Positions 18,455-26,808 of a DNA stretch of 64,000 nucleotides are shown piece by piece. The DNA comes from CBDDFS01 sp965227255 (GTDB taxonomy: Bacteria; Bacteroidota; Bacteroidia; Flavobacteriales_E; Vicingaceae), in assembly GCA_965227255.1 (NCBI GenBank), contig CBDDFS010000005.1:111766-175765 (forward strand), given 5' to 3'. The position numbers and the translations under genes are program-made. How positions within the stretch are numbered: position 1 is the stretch's first letter; each line of letters starts with the position of its first letter. The notes under the pieces are model-generated. The model was not told the DNA's origin. It did not search any database and worked only from the letters and a program-made list of their open reading frames with translations.

Positions 18455-19744
18455 ATGAAAGTCGATGTATTATTGGGTTTGCAATGGGGTGACGAAGGAA
18501 AAGGAAAAGTCGTAGACGTCCTGACTCCAAATTATGATGTCATTGCAAGATTTCAGGGTGGACCCAATGCAGGACATACTCTTGAATTTGAAGGAGTAAA
18601 GCATGTATTGCACACCATTCCTTCCGGAATCTTCAGAGAGAATACGATCAACGTTGTTGGAAATGGCGTGGTAATTGATCCAGTGGTCTTCAAAAAAGAA
18701 GTTGACGCTCTTGAAGAAATGGGAGTTGATGTTCATTCAAGATTGAGAATTTCCAGGAAAGCCCACCTCATTCTTCCGACACATAGAATTCTTGATGCTG
18801 CTTCAGAACAGGCAAAAGGAAAGAATAAGATCGGCTCTACGTTAAGAGGTATTGGTCCAACTTACATGGATAAAACAGGCAGAAATGGGCTGAGAGTTGG
18901 TGACATCGAAAGTGCGGAATTCAAAAAAAGATACGATCAATTGGTTGCCAAACATGAGCAATTACTGGGTTTTTACAAGTTTGATTACAATCTTTCTGAG
19001 TTAGAGGGAGACTGGTTCGAAGGTGTGGAGAAACTACGATCTCTTCAATTAATTGATAGCGAGCAATACATCAATGATTGTTTGAAAGAAGGAAAGAAAA
19101 TTCTTGCTGAAGGGGCTCAAGGTTCCTTGCTCGACATTGACTTTGGCTCCTACCCTTTTGTTACGAGTAGCAATACAATTACGGCTGGTGCCTGCACCGG
19201 ACTTGGCATTGCACCGAATAAAATCGGGGAAGTATATGGTATCTTCAAAGCATATTGTACAAGAGTAGGATCGGGTCCGTTTCCAACAGAATTAAATGAT
19301 GCAACCGGAGAAGAGTTGAGAAAGGCCGGAAATGAATTCGGAGCTACCACAGGAAGACCCAGAAGATGTGGATGGCTGGATCTTCCGGCACTGAAATACA
19401 CAACCATGATCAATGGTGTGACCCAGCTCATTATGACCAAGGCTGATGTTCTGACTTCATTTAAGGACATTCTCGTTTGCACGCAATATGAAGTTGATGG
19501 TGAAAACTATAAGTATCCTCCATATGATATCAATGCAAAGATCACACCGGTTTATGAAAACAGACCGGGTTGGATGGATGACCTCACCGGGATATCCACT
19601 ACTGAAGAATTCCCGGATTCTTTGAACGACTACCTGGACTACGTAGAAGGAGAGATCGAAATTCCTATTACCATTCTTTCGGTTGGTCCGAACAGAAATC
19701 AAACCATTATCAGGGACGAGGATAAGGTTCCGGTAAGCGCATGA
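18455..19744 (+). CDS. purA: Adenylosuccinate synthetase
   Basis: PurA converts IMP, aspartate and GTP to adenylosuccinate, committing purines to AMP. The 429-residue protein opens with the family P-loop 'WGDEGKGKVVDVL' and contains 'GPNAGHTL', 'GSTLRGIGPTYMDKTGRNG', 'AEGAQGSLLDIDFG' and 'TTGRPRRCGWLDLPAL'. Length is normal. It follows the Fur-family gene by 18 bp, and its TGA overlaps the ATG of the OstA-like gene (ATGA), so the three are probably cotranscribed. Confidence 0.97.
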   Translation: MKVDVLLGLQWGDEGKGKVVDVLTPNYDVIARFQGGPNAGHTLEFEGVKHVLHTIPSGIFRENTINVVGNGVVIDPVVFKKEVDALEEMGVDVHSRLRISRKAHLILPTHRILDAASEQAKGKNKIGSTLRGIGPTYMDKTGRNGLRVGDIESAEFKKRYDQLVAKHEQLLGFYKFDYNLSELEGDWFEGVEKLRSLQLIDSEQYINDCLKEGKKILAEGAQGSLLDIDFGSYPFVTSSNTITAGACTGLGIAPNKIGEVYGIFKAYCTRVGSGPFPTELNDATGEELRKAGNEFGATTGRPRRCGWLDLPALKYTTMINGVTQLIMTKADVLTSFKDILVCTQYEVDGENYKYPPYDINAKITPVYENRPGWMDDLTGISTTEEFPDSLNDYLDYVEGEIEIPITILSVGPNRNQTIIRDEDKVPVSA

Positions 19745-21267
19745 AATGGTTTTTAAAGTATTTGTCGAAACCATTATTATTGGTTTTGGCTTTATGTGCT
19801 TTAAACCCACTTGCGGCCCAAAAAAAATCCAAGGTAAAATTTAAGGCCGATAACATTGAGTATGATGAAAGTCTGGGTAAAAAAGCCCGCAGACTTTTGG
19901 ATAATGTTGTATTTGAACACAAAGGAGTGTTCATGTATTGCGACAGTGCCTATCAGTATCCGGAGACCAATAGCCTTGATGCCTTTGGTCGTGTTCATAT
20001 CGAAGATAAAGACAGCCTCAATCTCTGGAGTGACTTCCTTCATTACGATGGTGACAATGAGTTATTTGAGTGTCGAGGCAATGTTATTCTTGACAACAAG
20101 AACATCCATCTTGAAACGGACTTTCTTTTTTATGATAAGTCAAAAGATTTTGGCTATTATTTGGATGGCGGTGAAATCACCAATCGGGATGATCAGTCTA
20201 AACTGACCAGTCAGAAGGGGTATTACTACACGAAAATTGACGAATTCTATTTCAAACAGGACGTCGTCTATAATCATCCTGAATTTAAGATTGAAGCCGA
20301 TACTTTATTGTATAATGCCGAGATCAAAAAAACAACATTTTTAGGTCCAACCTATATTCACGCGGACTCAAGTTTGATCTATTGTGAAAGAGGCTTCTTT
20401 GATTCTCAAACACAGAAATCAGAATATCATCAGAACGCCTACATATTATCCGAAACAAGACGAATCAGTGGCGACAGTATATATTATGATACGGATAAAG
20501 GCATTGGAAGAATTGTAGGAAATGCGAATATTCTGGACACAGCTGAAAATATAGCTGTGATGGGTGAAAGGGCGTGGATCTACGAAGCGAAAGACAGTGC
20601 TATTGTTACTGAGAAAACTGAGCTACAGCAATACTTCGAAGAGGACACACTCTTTCTTCATGCAGATACTTTCAAGGTTTTTCAGGATGACGACAGCTCG
20701 AGAATTTTGAAAGCCTATTGGCATGTCAGATTTTTCAAATCCGACCTTCAGGGCAAGTGTGATTCAATGGTCTATTCCTTCGGAGATTCGGCAATTAAAA
20801 TGTATTCGGATCCAATTTTGTGGTCTCAGGATAATCAGATCACAGGCGAATACATTCAATTGAACACAGCAAACGGACAAATGCATTCAATGGAGATCCA
20901 GAGCAATGCCTTTGTTGTGTCTATGGTTGATGCGGTCAAGTACAATCAGATCAGAGGGAAAGAAATGACCGGATATTTTGTTAATAATAGCCTGGACGTC
21001 ATTTACGTAACAGGGAATGGTCAGACAGTTTATTATGCCCAGGATGAAGAGGATAAGTTTGTTGGAGTAAACCGGGGTGAGAGTAGTGACTTGAAAATAC
21101 AATTGATCAATAACGAGATAGATGAGATCGCCTATATTAATGATGGTAATGCCACTTTCTATCCTATGGGTGAGTTAACGGCGCAAGAATTGAGACTCAG
21201 AGGTTTTTCATGGAGGGATTACATCAGACCTAAACAAAGAGAAGATATTTTCTTTTGGGTGGACTGA
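19741..21267 (+). CDS. OstA/LptA-like periplasmic protein
   Basis: This 508-residue exported protein has a signal peptide ('LLLVLALCALNPLAAQ'). It then has repeated OstA/LptA-N-type beta-jelly-roll segments, e.g. 'VKFKADNIEYDES', 'LDAFGRVHIEDKDSL' and 'LFECRGNVILDNKNI'. LptA-fold proteins bridge the periplasm in LPS transport. This longer Bacteroidota form is annotated as OstA-like and its exact role is inferred. Its ATG overlaps the purA stop (4 bp), indicating translational coupling. A 38-bp inverted-repeat arm starts 3 bp after its stop codon, so the four-helix element abuts its 3' end. Confidence 0.85.
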   Translation: MKWFLKYLSKPLLLVLALCALNPLAAQKKSKVKFKADNIEYDESLGKKARRLLDNVVFEHKGVFMYCDSAYQYPETNSLDAFGRVHIEDKDSLNLWSDFLHYDGDNELFECRGNVILDNKNIHLETDFLFYDKSKDFGYYLDGGEITNRDDQSKLTSQKGYYYTKIDEFYFKQDVVYNHPEFKIEADTLLYNAEIKKTTFLGPTYIHADSSLIYCERGFFDSQTQKSEYHQNAYILSETRRISGDSIYYDTDKGIGRIVGNANILDTAENIAVMGERAWIYEAKDSAIVTEKTELQQYFEEDTLFLHADTFKVFQDDDSSRILKAYWHVRFFKSDLQGKCDSMVYSFGDSAIKMYSDPILWSQDNQITGEYIQLNTANGQMHSMEIQSNAFVVSMVDAVKYNQIRGKEMTGYFVNNSLDVIYVTGNGQTVYYAQDEEDKFVGVNRGESSDLKIQLINNEIDEIAYINDGNATFYPMGELTAQELRLRGFSWRDYIRPKQREDIFFWVD

Positions 21268-21269
21268 AA

Positions 21270-21306
21270 GAATTCGGATTAGTGAATTCGGAATTGTGAA
21301 TTTGGA
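21270..21306 (+). repeat. Left inverted-repeat arm of the four-helix-bundle element
   Basis: The arm contains imperfect 14-bp tandem units of the form GAATTCGGAnTnGT. Its first 26 nt match the reverse complement of 21761-21786 at 25 positions. Confidence 0.8.
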
Positions 21307-21324
21307 AGCATAAGTAGACAGGTT

Positions 21325-21681
21325 TTAGGTACGTTGCTTTGCGGTTTTTATACTCACCACAAAAATCGATATCAATTCGTTGTTCTCATCAATCGCATCT
21401 TGTATGACGTCCATTTTCAAGCAAAGATTATTCCGGTCAATCAATTTCAGACAGACATAGGTTTCTCGTAATTCTTTTAATGATATTCCAAGTTTGTGAA
21501 TAAAATCCTTTCTGCTTTCTGCACCTTGAGCTTCTCCATAATTTAAAGAAACAGAGGTGCCGGATCTTGCAAGTTGTTTGGATAATTGAATTGCTGCATG
21601 GGACTTGGTCAAATTATCAGAAATGTAGATCATCTGTGAAGAAAAATCTATGAGCCTTTTTTCCAGTTCTTTTTTTCTCAT
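21325..21681 (-). CDS. Four-helix-bundle protein enclosed by inverted repeats
   Basis: This 118-residue helical protein of the four-helix-bundle (rRNA intervening-sequence) family is identified by 'AAIQLSKQLARSGTSVSLNYG', 'EAQGAESRKDFIHKLGISLK' and 'ELRETYVCLKLI'. Its biochemical role is unknown; relatives are ORFs in 23S rRNA insertions and the Avd accessory proteins of diversity-generating retroelements. It differs strongly from the copy at 8490-8876. The gene lies inside a segment of about 0.5 kb bounded by near-perfect inverted repeats (21270-21306 and 21757-21786). No reverse transcriptase or transposase is nearby. This arrangement suggests a small mobile or RNA-structured element, which is an inference. 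Confidence 0.85.
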   Translation of the reverse strand: MRKKELEKRLIDFSSQMIYISDNLTKSHAAIQLSKQLARSGTSVSLNYGEAQGAESRKDFIHKLGISLKELRETYVCLKLIDRNNLCLKMDVIQDAIDENNELISIFVVSIKTAKQRT

Positions 21682-21756
21682 TTCTCAAAATGAGCAAAAA
21701 CTATTTGCAGAACAAAAGAGAAATGCCACTTTACAGCGACATCCAAAAAGATCAGA

Positions 21757-21786
21757 TCCAAATTCCGAATTCACTATTCCGAATTC
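21757..21786 (-). repeat. Right inverted-repeat arm of the four-helix-bundle element
   Basis: The reverse complement begins GAATTCGGAATAGTGAATTC and matches the left arm with one mismatch over 26 nt. It overlaps the last codons and stop of the bestrophin gene. Confidence 0.8.
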
Positions 21787-22649
21787 AATAGAATCTCTCT
21801 GACGTTTTCCCCAATTTTCACAGCCAGTTCATCGGTAGGAAGATCATTTTCATCTTTGCCAAAAGGCTCTTCAATTTCTTCGGCGATAAGTTCGACAGTA
21901 ACAAGGAAATAGAATACAAATAGAGTTACGGCAATTGTCCAATAGTGAAAGGTTGATACCAATCCAAATGGAAGGGTAACGCTATAAATGAAGATGAACT
22001 TCTTTATGTACATACTATAGGAATAAGGAATGGGAGTGTTCTTTATTCTTTCGCACGCGCCAACATGATCAGTCAGTCCCTTAATCTCCTTATCCAAAAT
22101 AAACATTTGATCTCCACTTATCTTTTCTTCCCTGAAAAGCCTGTTCAAGACTTCATAAAGTTTTGATGCAACAAAGTTTGGTTTGTGATTCCAGGCACTT
22201 CCTTCCTTCTTCAGGTCTGCAGATAATTCGGTAAACTCAAGATTGCCTTCATCTCTTAAATGATCCTTCATGGTTACTACATAGGCAGCCTGCAATTCAG
22301 CGATGTATTTTTTAAGATCTCTTTCACCCTTTCCGATAAAAGCATTAAACTTCAAAGCGAGGTTTCGACTATCATTAACCAGAGCTCCCCAAATCTTCCT
22401 TCCTTCCCACCATTTATCATAAGCCGTGTTGGTTCTGAAAACCAGAAATAAACCGAGTACGATACCCAGCAATGAGTGGACTACCGGACTTACGTCATAA
22501 TGTTCACGAAAGAATAGCTCATAAATCACCGAAAATACGCTGGTGTATATGACAATGGAAATGGTGTTTGGAAGAGTCTTCTTATATGTCTTCCGTGAAT
22601 AACGATTGAAGATGAGCGTAGCCCAACGATTTGGATCATACTTGATCAT
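21774..22649 (-). CDS. Bestrophin family ion channel
   Basis: This 291-residue membrane protein belongs to the bestrophin/UPF0187 family, whose bacterial members form pentameric ion channels. Visible signatures are 'VHSLLGIVLGLFLVFRTNTA' followed by 'YDKWWEGRKIWGALVNDSRN', and 'ERIKNTPIPYSYSMYIKKFI'. Four hydrophobic segments are evident (about 28-45, 55-75, 212-232, 236-258). The last four residues (LNSE) and the stop are encoded by the inverted repeat of the neighbouring element, so the original 3' end was probably altered. The start faces a divergent DUF6232-like gene 83 bp away. Confidence 0.9.
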   Translation of the reverse strand: MIKYDPNRWATLIFNRYSRKTYKKTLPNTISIVIYTSVFSVIYELFFREHYDVSPVVHSLLGIVLGLFLVFRTNTAYDKWWEGRKIWGALVNDSRNLALKFNAFIGKGERDLKKYIAELQAAYVVTMKDHLRDEGNLEFTELSADLKKEGSAWNHKPNFVASKLYEVLNRLFREEKISGDQMFILDKEIKGLTDHVGACERIKNTPIPYSYSMYIKKFIFIYSVTLPFGLVSTFHYWTIAVTLFVFYFLVTVELIAEEIEEPFGKDENDLPTDELAVKIGENVREILLNSE

Positions 22650-22732
22650 GCAGTAAATATACTATTGAAGTCAAATTAATAGACAAAACCCTTATAATTG
22701 AAATGCGACTCACAAGATTTATGTAAATCAAA

Positions 22733-23140
22733 ATGGAGAATGAAGAAATTTATATGGACTCCAGGATATCTATATCCTTAAATCAAATCAAAACAGCGAA
22801 TGAGGTAATTCCAATAAATTCCATAGAGAATGTGAATATTTTTTCACCCAATGAAACAGACTTCAGGAATTGGGGTTTCAAATTTATCATCCTGGGCATT
22901 GGCATATTTTTTTTGAGCTTTTTGATTGCTGACATGCTTGTCTTTCTCCTGAGTATAATACTTAGTATAATTGGCGCTAGTATGATCTACTTTCATTGGA
23001 GATTATGGGCCACATATTCTCTTGAAATTCAAACATCCAGTAAAACATTCAAAATTCTAAGAACCAGAGACAGAGAGTATCTGAAAAAAATTTTAAGTGT
23101 AATTAAGTATACAAGGAAAAAGGCAGAAGCTCAGACTTAA
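22733..23140 (+). CDS. DUF6232-like membrane protein
   Basis: This 135-residue protein has a soluble N-terminal beta segment ('DSRISISLNQIKTANEVIPI', 'SIENVNIF'). A pair of hydrophobic helices follows at about 48-85. The C-terminal segment 'WATYSLEIQTSSKTFKILRT' is followed by a helical end. The layout (beta strands, two TM helices, 'L.I.TSS' strand, final helix) resembles the DUF6232 family. Function unknown. It is convergent with the DUF4924 gene, 7 bp apart, and is probably monocistronic. Confidence 0.65.
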   Translation: MENEEIYMDSRISISLNQIKTANEVIPINSIENVNIFSPNETDFRNWGFKFIILGIGIFFLSFLIADMLVFLLSIILSIIGASMIYFHWRLWATYSLEIQTSSKTFKILRTRDREYLKKILSVIKYTRKKAEAQT

Positions 23141-23147
23141 GGGAGTG

Positions 23148-23705
23148 TCAGTTGTTCATTCTGGGAGGCAGTTTCAACTCACCCCTTTTAAGCTTATTGA
23201 ATGATTCGGCTAGATATGCCATCAGTGCGCTGATTTCTTTCATGGCTTTCTCCGTATCAGGTGAAATTTCACTTCCCGACATTTTTAGCATCAGGTATCC
23301 ATACAAACCTACAAGACAGACTTCCGTTTCCGGCATAGTATGACTTCCTGCTTTTCTTCTCAATTCCTGAATATGATCGGCTGCTCTTTGGTGAATCTCC
23401 AAGTATTCGGTATCCTGATAAACCGTCACCAGGGAATGATGAAGACTGTCAATGGATTTCATGTAAGTGCGCACACCTTTAATGTGTCCATTGTTCTGCA
23501 AACCTTCATTGTTCATCTCTGTGACAAGGTCTGCAAACCATCTGGTATATTCTTCTTTTTGCTCATCTGATGTAGCGCCTGGAAAAACTCTCCTAAGAAT
23601 GGTATCGAGATTCATTCCACTCCCGCGAACCAGATCTTCCATCTGCCACATGTAGAGAATGTACTCAACAATATTCTGTTCTTCTTTTTCTTTGGCTATC
23701 AGCAT
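23148..23705 (-). CDS. DUF4924 family protein
   Basis: This 185-residue soluble helical protein opens with 'AKEKEEQNIVEYILYMWQME', typical of DUF4924, a Bacteroidota family of unknown function. There is no signal peptide or catalytic motif. Its ATG at 23705 follows directly after the TAA of the OmpH-like gene (no spacing), so the two are very probably coexpressed. A link to envelope chaperoning is inferred only from this context. Confidence 0.8.
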   Translation of the reverse strand: MLIAKEKEEQNIVEYILYMWQMEDLVRGSGMNLDTILRRVFPGATSDEQKEEYTRWFADLVTEMNNEGLQNNGHIKGVRTYMKSIDSLHHSLVTVYQDTEYLEIHQRAADHIQELRRKAGSHTMPETEVCLVGLYGYLMLKMSGSEISPDTEKAMKEISALMAYLAESFNKLKRGELKLPPRMNN

Positions 23706-24332
23706 TTATTCCTGAATTTCTGATTGTTCGGCATCATATTGCCTATTCAAACCCTCTACGATTTCGTCGGTAAGATCAAGACTGTCATTTGCAAGAACAA
23801 TAGCAGAAGTAATATCTGAATAACTTAAAATGAAATCATAGGATCTGTCCTTCGTGGCATCATCAATATAGTTTACAATCTTATCTCTCAATTTTTCGTT
23901 CCATTCCTGCTCTTCCTGAATAAACCTCATTTCAAGTTCTTCACCCATTTTCTGAAGTTCAGCCTCCCTGCTCATCAATTCTCTTTGCTTGATCTGTAAC
24001 TCCATATCACCCATGGTAGCTGCTTTCTGGCGAAGATCATTGACCTGCATTTCAAAATCTCGCACCTGTCTCTCTACCTGAGCTGTGTACTGAGCCTTCT
24101 TGCCTTCCATCATATCTGTAATCTCCTGCACATATTTGTATTTACCCCAAACACTGTCTGTGTTCACATAATATATCCTACCTGTTTTCTCACCTTTCGT
24201 TTGGCTAATTAAGGTATCCGAAGACATATCATCTTTAACAGGATCACCTGAAGGCGATGAGAATTGAATAATATAAAGTCCTACCATTCCAATGAGCAAG
24301 ACATATAAAAGAATTTTTTCTACTTGTTTCAA
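23706..24332 (-). CDS. OmpH/Skp family outer-membrane protein chaperone
   Basis: This 208-residue protein has an N-terminal membrane anchor ('ILLYVLLIGMVGLYIIQF'). It then has the OmpH fold: a short beta segment 'GRIYYVNTDSVWGKYKYVQE', a long charged coiled coil at about 75-150, and a C-terminal 'FILSYSDITSAIVLANDSLD LT' type strand. OmpH/Skp proteins bind unfolded outer-membrane proteins in the periplasm. The start codon appears to be TTG, because no ATG precedes the signal anchor. The next gene, DUF4924, begins immediately after the stop. Confidence 0.85.
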   Translation of the reverse strand: MKQVEKILLYVLLIGMVGLYIIQFSSPSGDPVKDDMSSDTLISQTKGEKTGRIYYVNTDSVWGKYKYVQEITDMMEGKKAQYTAQVERQVRDFEMQVNDLRQKAATMGDMELQIKQRELMSREAELQKMGEELEMRFIQEEQEWNEKLRDKIVNYIDDATKDRSYDFILSYSDITSAIVLANDSLDLTDEIVEGLNRQYDAEQSEIQE

Positions 24333-24346
24333 TACACAAAAATTAA

Positions 24347-24391
24347 GGGCACAAGTTTACTAAAATGCATATGATTTTAGCTCTTGTGCCC
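24347..24391 (-). terminator. Interrupted-stem terminator of the LamG gene
   Basis: Outer arms GGGCACAAG / CTTGTGCCC and inner arms CTAAAAT / ATTTTAG pair perfectly around a 7-nt loop, with an internal bulge. On the minus strand the hairpin is followed by a T-rich run. It lies between the LamG gene stop and the ompH start. Confidence 0.7.
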
Positions 24392-24414
24392 CAGAGTTTT
24401 ATAGGTAACCGATT

Positions 24415-25515
24415 CTATTCCTTCATAAAGAGAGATCGATATACAACATTTTGTCCAGACACTAATTGCACGGAATAAGTTCCTGCTTTCAGCGAAGAGA
24501 CATCAATACTTCTGTTCAGTTGATACTTGTCTTCAAAACTTACACGACCATTAATATCATAGATTACTATCTTATCAATAAGAACATCATTTTCAGATTG
24601 AATCGTGATTTTATTCACCGCTGGATTCGGGAATAACTTAATGTTCTGTTCAGCGATGGAGTCTTCAACTCCAAGAGGCTGACCATTCGCGCAACTTGGC
24701 GTTGCCCCTTGCATATTATCACAAATAAAATTCTTCCAAGTTGGGCCATTCTTCATCACTCCATTATTGCCATTTCCTGAACAGTCATAAACGGTTTGTC
24801 CCCAATTCTCGTTAAGTCTCCAATAGGCTACCAACCCAGGCTCATTTCCGGTCAGGTGAACATTTGCATTATCCTTAATTTCATCTTGAGTTCTCGTAAC
24901 GTTCCAAATTCTAACCTCTTTTATTTCTCCGAACCATTGATATTTATCTGCTGTGACAGTATCGTCTTCTGACCAACCAATCCAAAGGTTCTCAGCTACA
25001 GAAAGATTACAAGGATTACCGTCCAAATTTTTAGCTGACTGCCTTGTTTTACGGACTAAAAGACCATCCTGATAAGCCTGAACAGTATCCGCTGCTCCTC
25101 CTTTTTCTCGAACCCAAGCTATGTGGTGACAAATACCATCCCGCAAGTCAGCTGCTTTTACTGTGTTTGAAGGGCCATTATTTCCACCCCATCCCGGACG
25201 AAAATACACACCTTCCATTTCCATTGCCACCTTACCTCCATCGGTCAACCCGAAAAGAAAACCTTCCCGAGCAGGACCAGTAAATCCTTTCTTCGACAAA
25301 ATCATAGGATTATTGACCGTAGCTGTCGGTGGTATAGTAATCCATGCCTCGATCGTAAAAGCACCAGTGCCCAGATTTAACGCAGGATCATCTGCAATCT
25401 TTATATAGTCATCGACCCCGTCAAAATTAACTGAGGCCTTTTTGTCTTGAGAGAAGACAAGTGAAGTAGTCAGGAGCAAAGCTCCCGCTAAAAAGTAGTT
25501 TTTTAACATAGACAT
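24415..25515 (-). CDS. LamG-domain protein with T9SS sorting tail
   Basis: This is a 366-residue secreted protein. A signal peptide ('FLAGALLLTTSLVFSQ') is followed by a concanavalin/LamG-type domain at about 28-245. Its hallmarks are 'VNFDGVDDYIKIADDPALNL', 'FTIEAWITIP', 'HHIAWVRE' and 'FGEIKEVRIWN'. 'GLVAYWRLNE...YDCSGNGNNG' closes the domain. The last 80 residues start at 'IKLFPNPAVNKITI' and end in a T9SS type A sorting domain. It probably binds carbohydrate or acts as a surface lectin; no catalytic residues are evident. A strong hairpin terminator lies at its 3' side. Confidence 0.88.
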   Translation of the reverse strand: MSMLKNYFLAGALLLTTSLVFSQDKKASVNFDGVDDYIKIADDPALNLGTGAFTIEAWITIPPTATVNNPMILSKKGFTGPAREGFLFGLTDGGKVAMEMEGVYFRPGWGGNNGPSNTVKAADLRDGICHHIAWVREKGGAADTVQAYQDGLLVRKTRQSAKNLDGNPCNLSVAENLWIGWSEDDTVTADKYQWFGEIKEVRIWNVTRTQDEIKDNANVHLTGNEPGLVAYWRLNENWGQTVYDCSGNGNNGVMKNGPTWKNFICDNMQGATPSCANGQPLGVEDSIAEQNIKLFPNPAVNKITIQSENDVLIDKIVIYDINGRVSFEDKYQLNRSIDVSSLKAGTYSVQLVSGQNVVYRSLFMKE

Positions 25516-25572
25516 TTAATTTGCCTATGAAGGTACAAAAAATAACTATCGGTGATACCTATGTACTCTGAA

Positions 25573-25980
25573 TCAGGAAGCTAGCTGAACAGCGGGCACA
25601 TAGGTCTTCGAAGGCACCATGGTCAATGGTACGTCGAAATTCTCAGAAAGGTCCTCTCCAAATTCCTTCATGAATTCGTCGTCTTTGAAGAATCTCCATT
25701 CGATCTGAACCAAACAACCTCTCATTCTCATCTTGCTCAATAAATAAATAATGAACATGAATCTTTTTGCTGATGAAAGGTTATAATAGTTTAGTCCGAA
25801 TTTGAATTTCAGACTTTCCCCAGGGTTGTCCGCAAACTCGTCCAACCAGGATATTACAGGCGCATAAAAATCCTGAACTTCTGTCAGAATTGATTGTCCT
25901 TCGATAATAAATTCTCTCTTCTCAAGATCAAAACTGATCTCAGGAGAGTTTAAAGTGGCTTTGATGTAGAGTGATTCCAT
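25573..25980 (-). CDS. SiaC family (DUF1987) regulatory phosphoprotein
   Basis: This 135-residue soluble protein of the DUF1987/SiaC family has 'SLYIKATLNSPEISFDLEKR', 'FIIEGQSI', and 'LKFKFGLNYYNLSSAKRFMF', the region that carries the phosphorylated residue in characterised SiaC; a Ser pair is present here. In Pseudomonas SiaC is phosphorylated by SiaB, dephosphorylated by SiaA, and stimulates the diguanylate cyclase SiaD. None of these partners is adjacent. The next upstream genes are a LytTR regulator and its kinase, 108 bp away, on the same strand. Confidence 0.82.
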   Translation of the reverse strand: MESLYIKATLNSPEISFDLEKREFIIEGQSILTEVQDFYAPVISWLDEFADNPGESLKFKFGLNYYNLSSAKRFMFIIYLLSKMRMRGCLVQIEWRFFKDDEFMKEFGEDLSENFDVPLTMVPSKTYVPAVQLAS

Positions 25981-26088
25981 AACAGCAGTAGTTTTCCATA
26001 TTAAAGTTTGAATTTTTTATTCACTTCAAAAAAAAAATTATACGACTTCGCCATTTGAATAGACGAAATCGCTTTTTCTGCTGATAAA

Positions 26089-26808
26089 CTACAAAGACAT
26101 CATGTCTTTAAGGCGGGAAGATTGCCTTCTGCTAATCTCAACTTGCTTGTCATTTTCAAGGGTAACAAGAAGTCCACCGTTAAACCAACTCTCTATATCC
26201 TTTACCCAGTCAAGATTGATGATGAATTTTCTGTTGGCACGGAAGAATTTCTTATTGTCCAACCTTTTTTCGAGATTATTTAAAGATCGTAGAATTAAAG
26301 GCTTAAAATCTTTGAAGTACACTCGTACGTAATTTCCTTCAGATTCCAACAAAGCAATTTCTTCAAGTTTGACAAACCAACATTTGTCGCCATCTTTTAC
26401 AAAAACCTTGTCTTCAGGTCCCAATACCTCTTCGTGATTATCGGCCACCTTTTCCTTCATGTGATTAGACAGGTATTTATGCATGGCATCACTAAAACGT
26501 CTCTCATCAACCGGTTTTAAGAGATAATCTAGTGCATTAAAATCAAAGGCTTTGATGGCATATTCATCGTATGCTGTCACAAAGATCACTCTTGGCACCA
26601 CGGTAAGTTCCTCCAATAGATCGAAGCCATTCTTACCAGGCATGTTGATATCGAGAAATAAAAGATCGACAACATTCTGCTCCAGAAATTCTTTGGCCTC
26701 CTTTGCAGATTCCGCCTCAAATACCTCTTCTACTTCGGGATATGAATTAAGAAGGCTCAATATTTCTCTTCGCGCCAGTCTCTCGTCGTCAACGATCAAT
26801 ACTTTCAT
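26089..26808 (-). CDS. LytTR family response regulator
   Basis: This 239-residue DNA-binding response regulator has a receiver domain with the acidic pair 'IVDDERLA', the phospho-acceptor Asp in 'LLFLDINMPGKNGFDLL', 'VIFVTAYDEYA' and the Lys in 'LDYLLKPVD'. The C-terminal LytTR domain (about 135-239) has 'LLESEGNYVRVYF', 'FFRANRKFIINL' and 'VEISRRQSSRLKD'. It overlaps its cognate histidine kinase by 20 bp, so they form a two-component pair. Targets are unknown; the SiaC-like gene downstream could be cotranscribed. Confidence 0.93.
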   Translation of the reverse strand: MKVLIVDDERLARREILSLLNSYPEVEEVFEAESAKEAKEFLEQNVVDLLFLDINMPGKNGFDLLEELTVVPRVIFVTAYDEYAIKAFDFNALDYLLKPVDERRFSDAMHKYLSNHMKEKVADNHEEVLGPEDKVFVKDGDKCWFVKLEEIALLESEGNYVRVYFKDFKPLILRSLNNLEKRLDNKKFFRANRKFIINLDWVKDIESWFNGGLLVTLENDKQVEISRRQSSRLKDMMSL

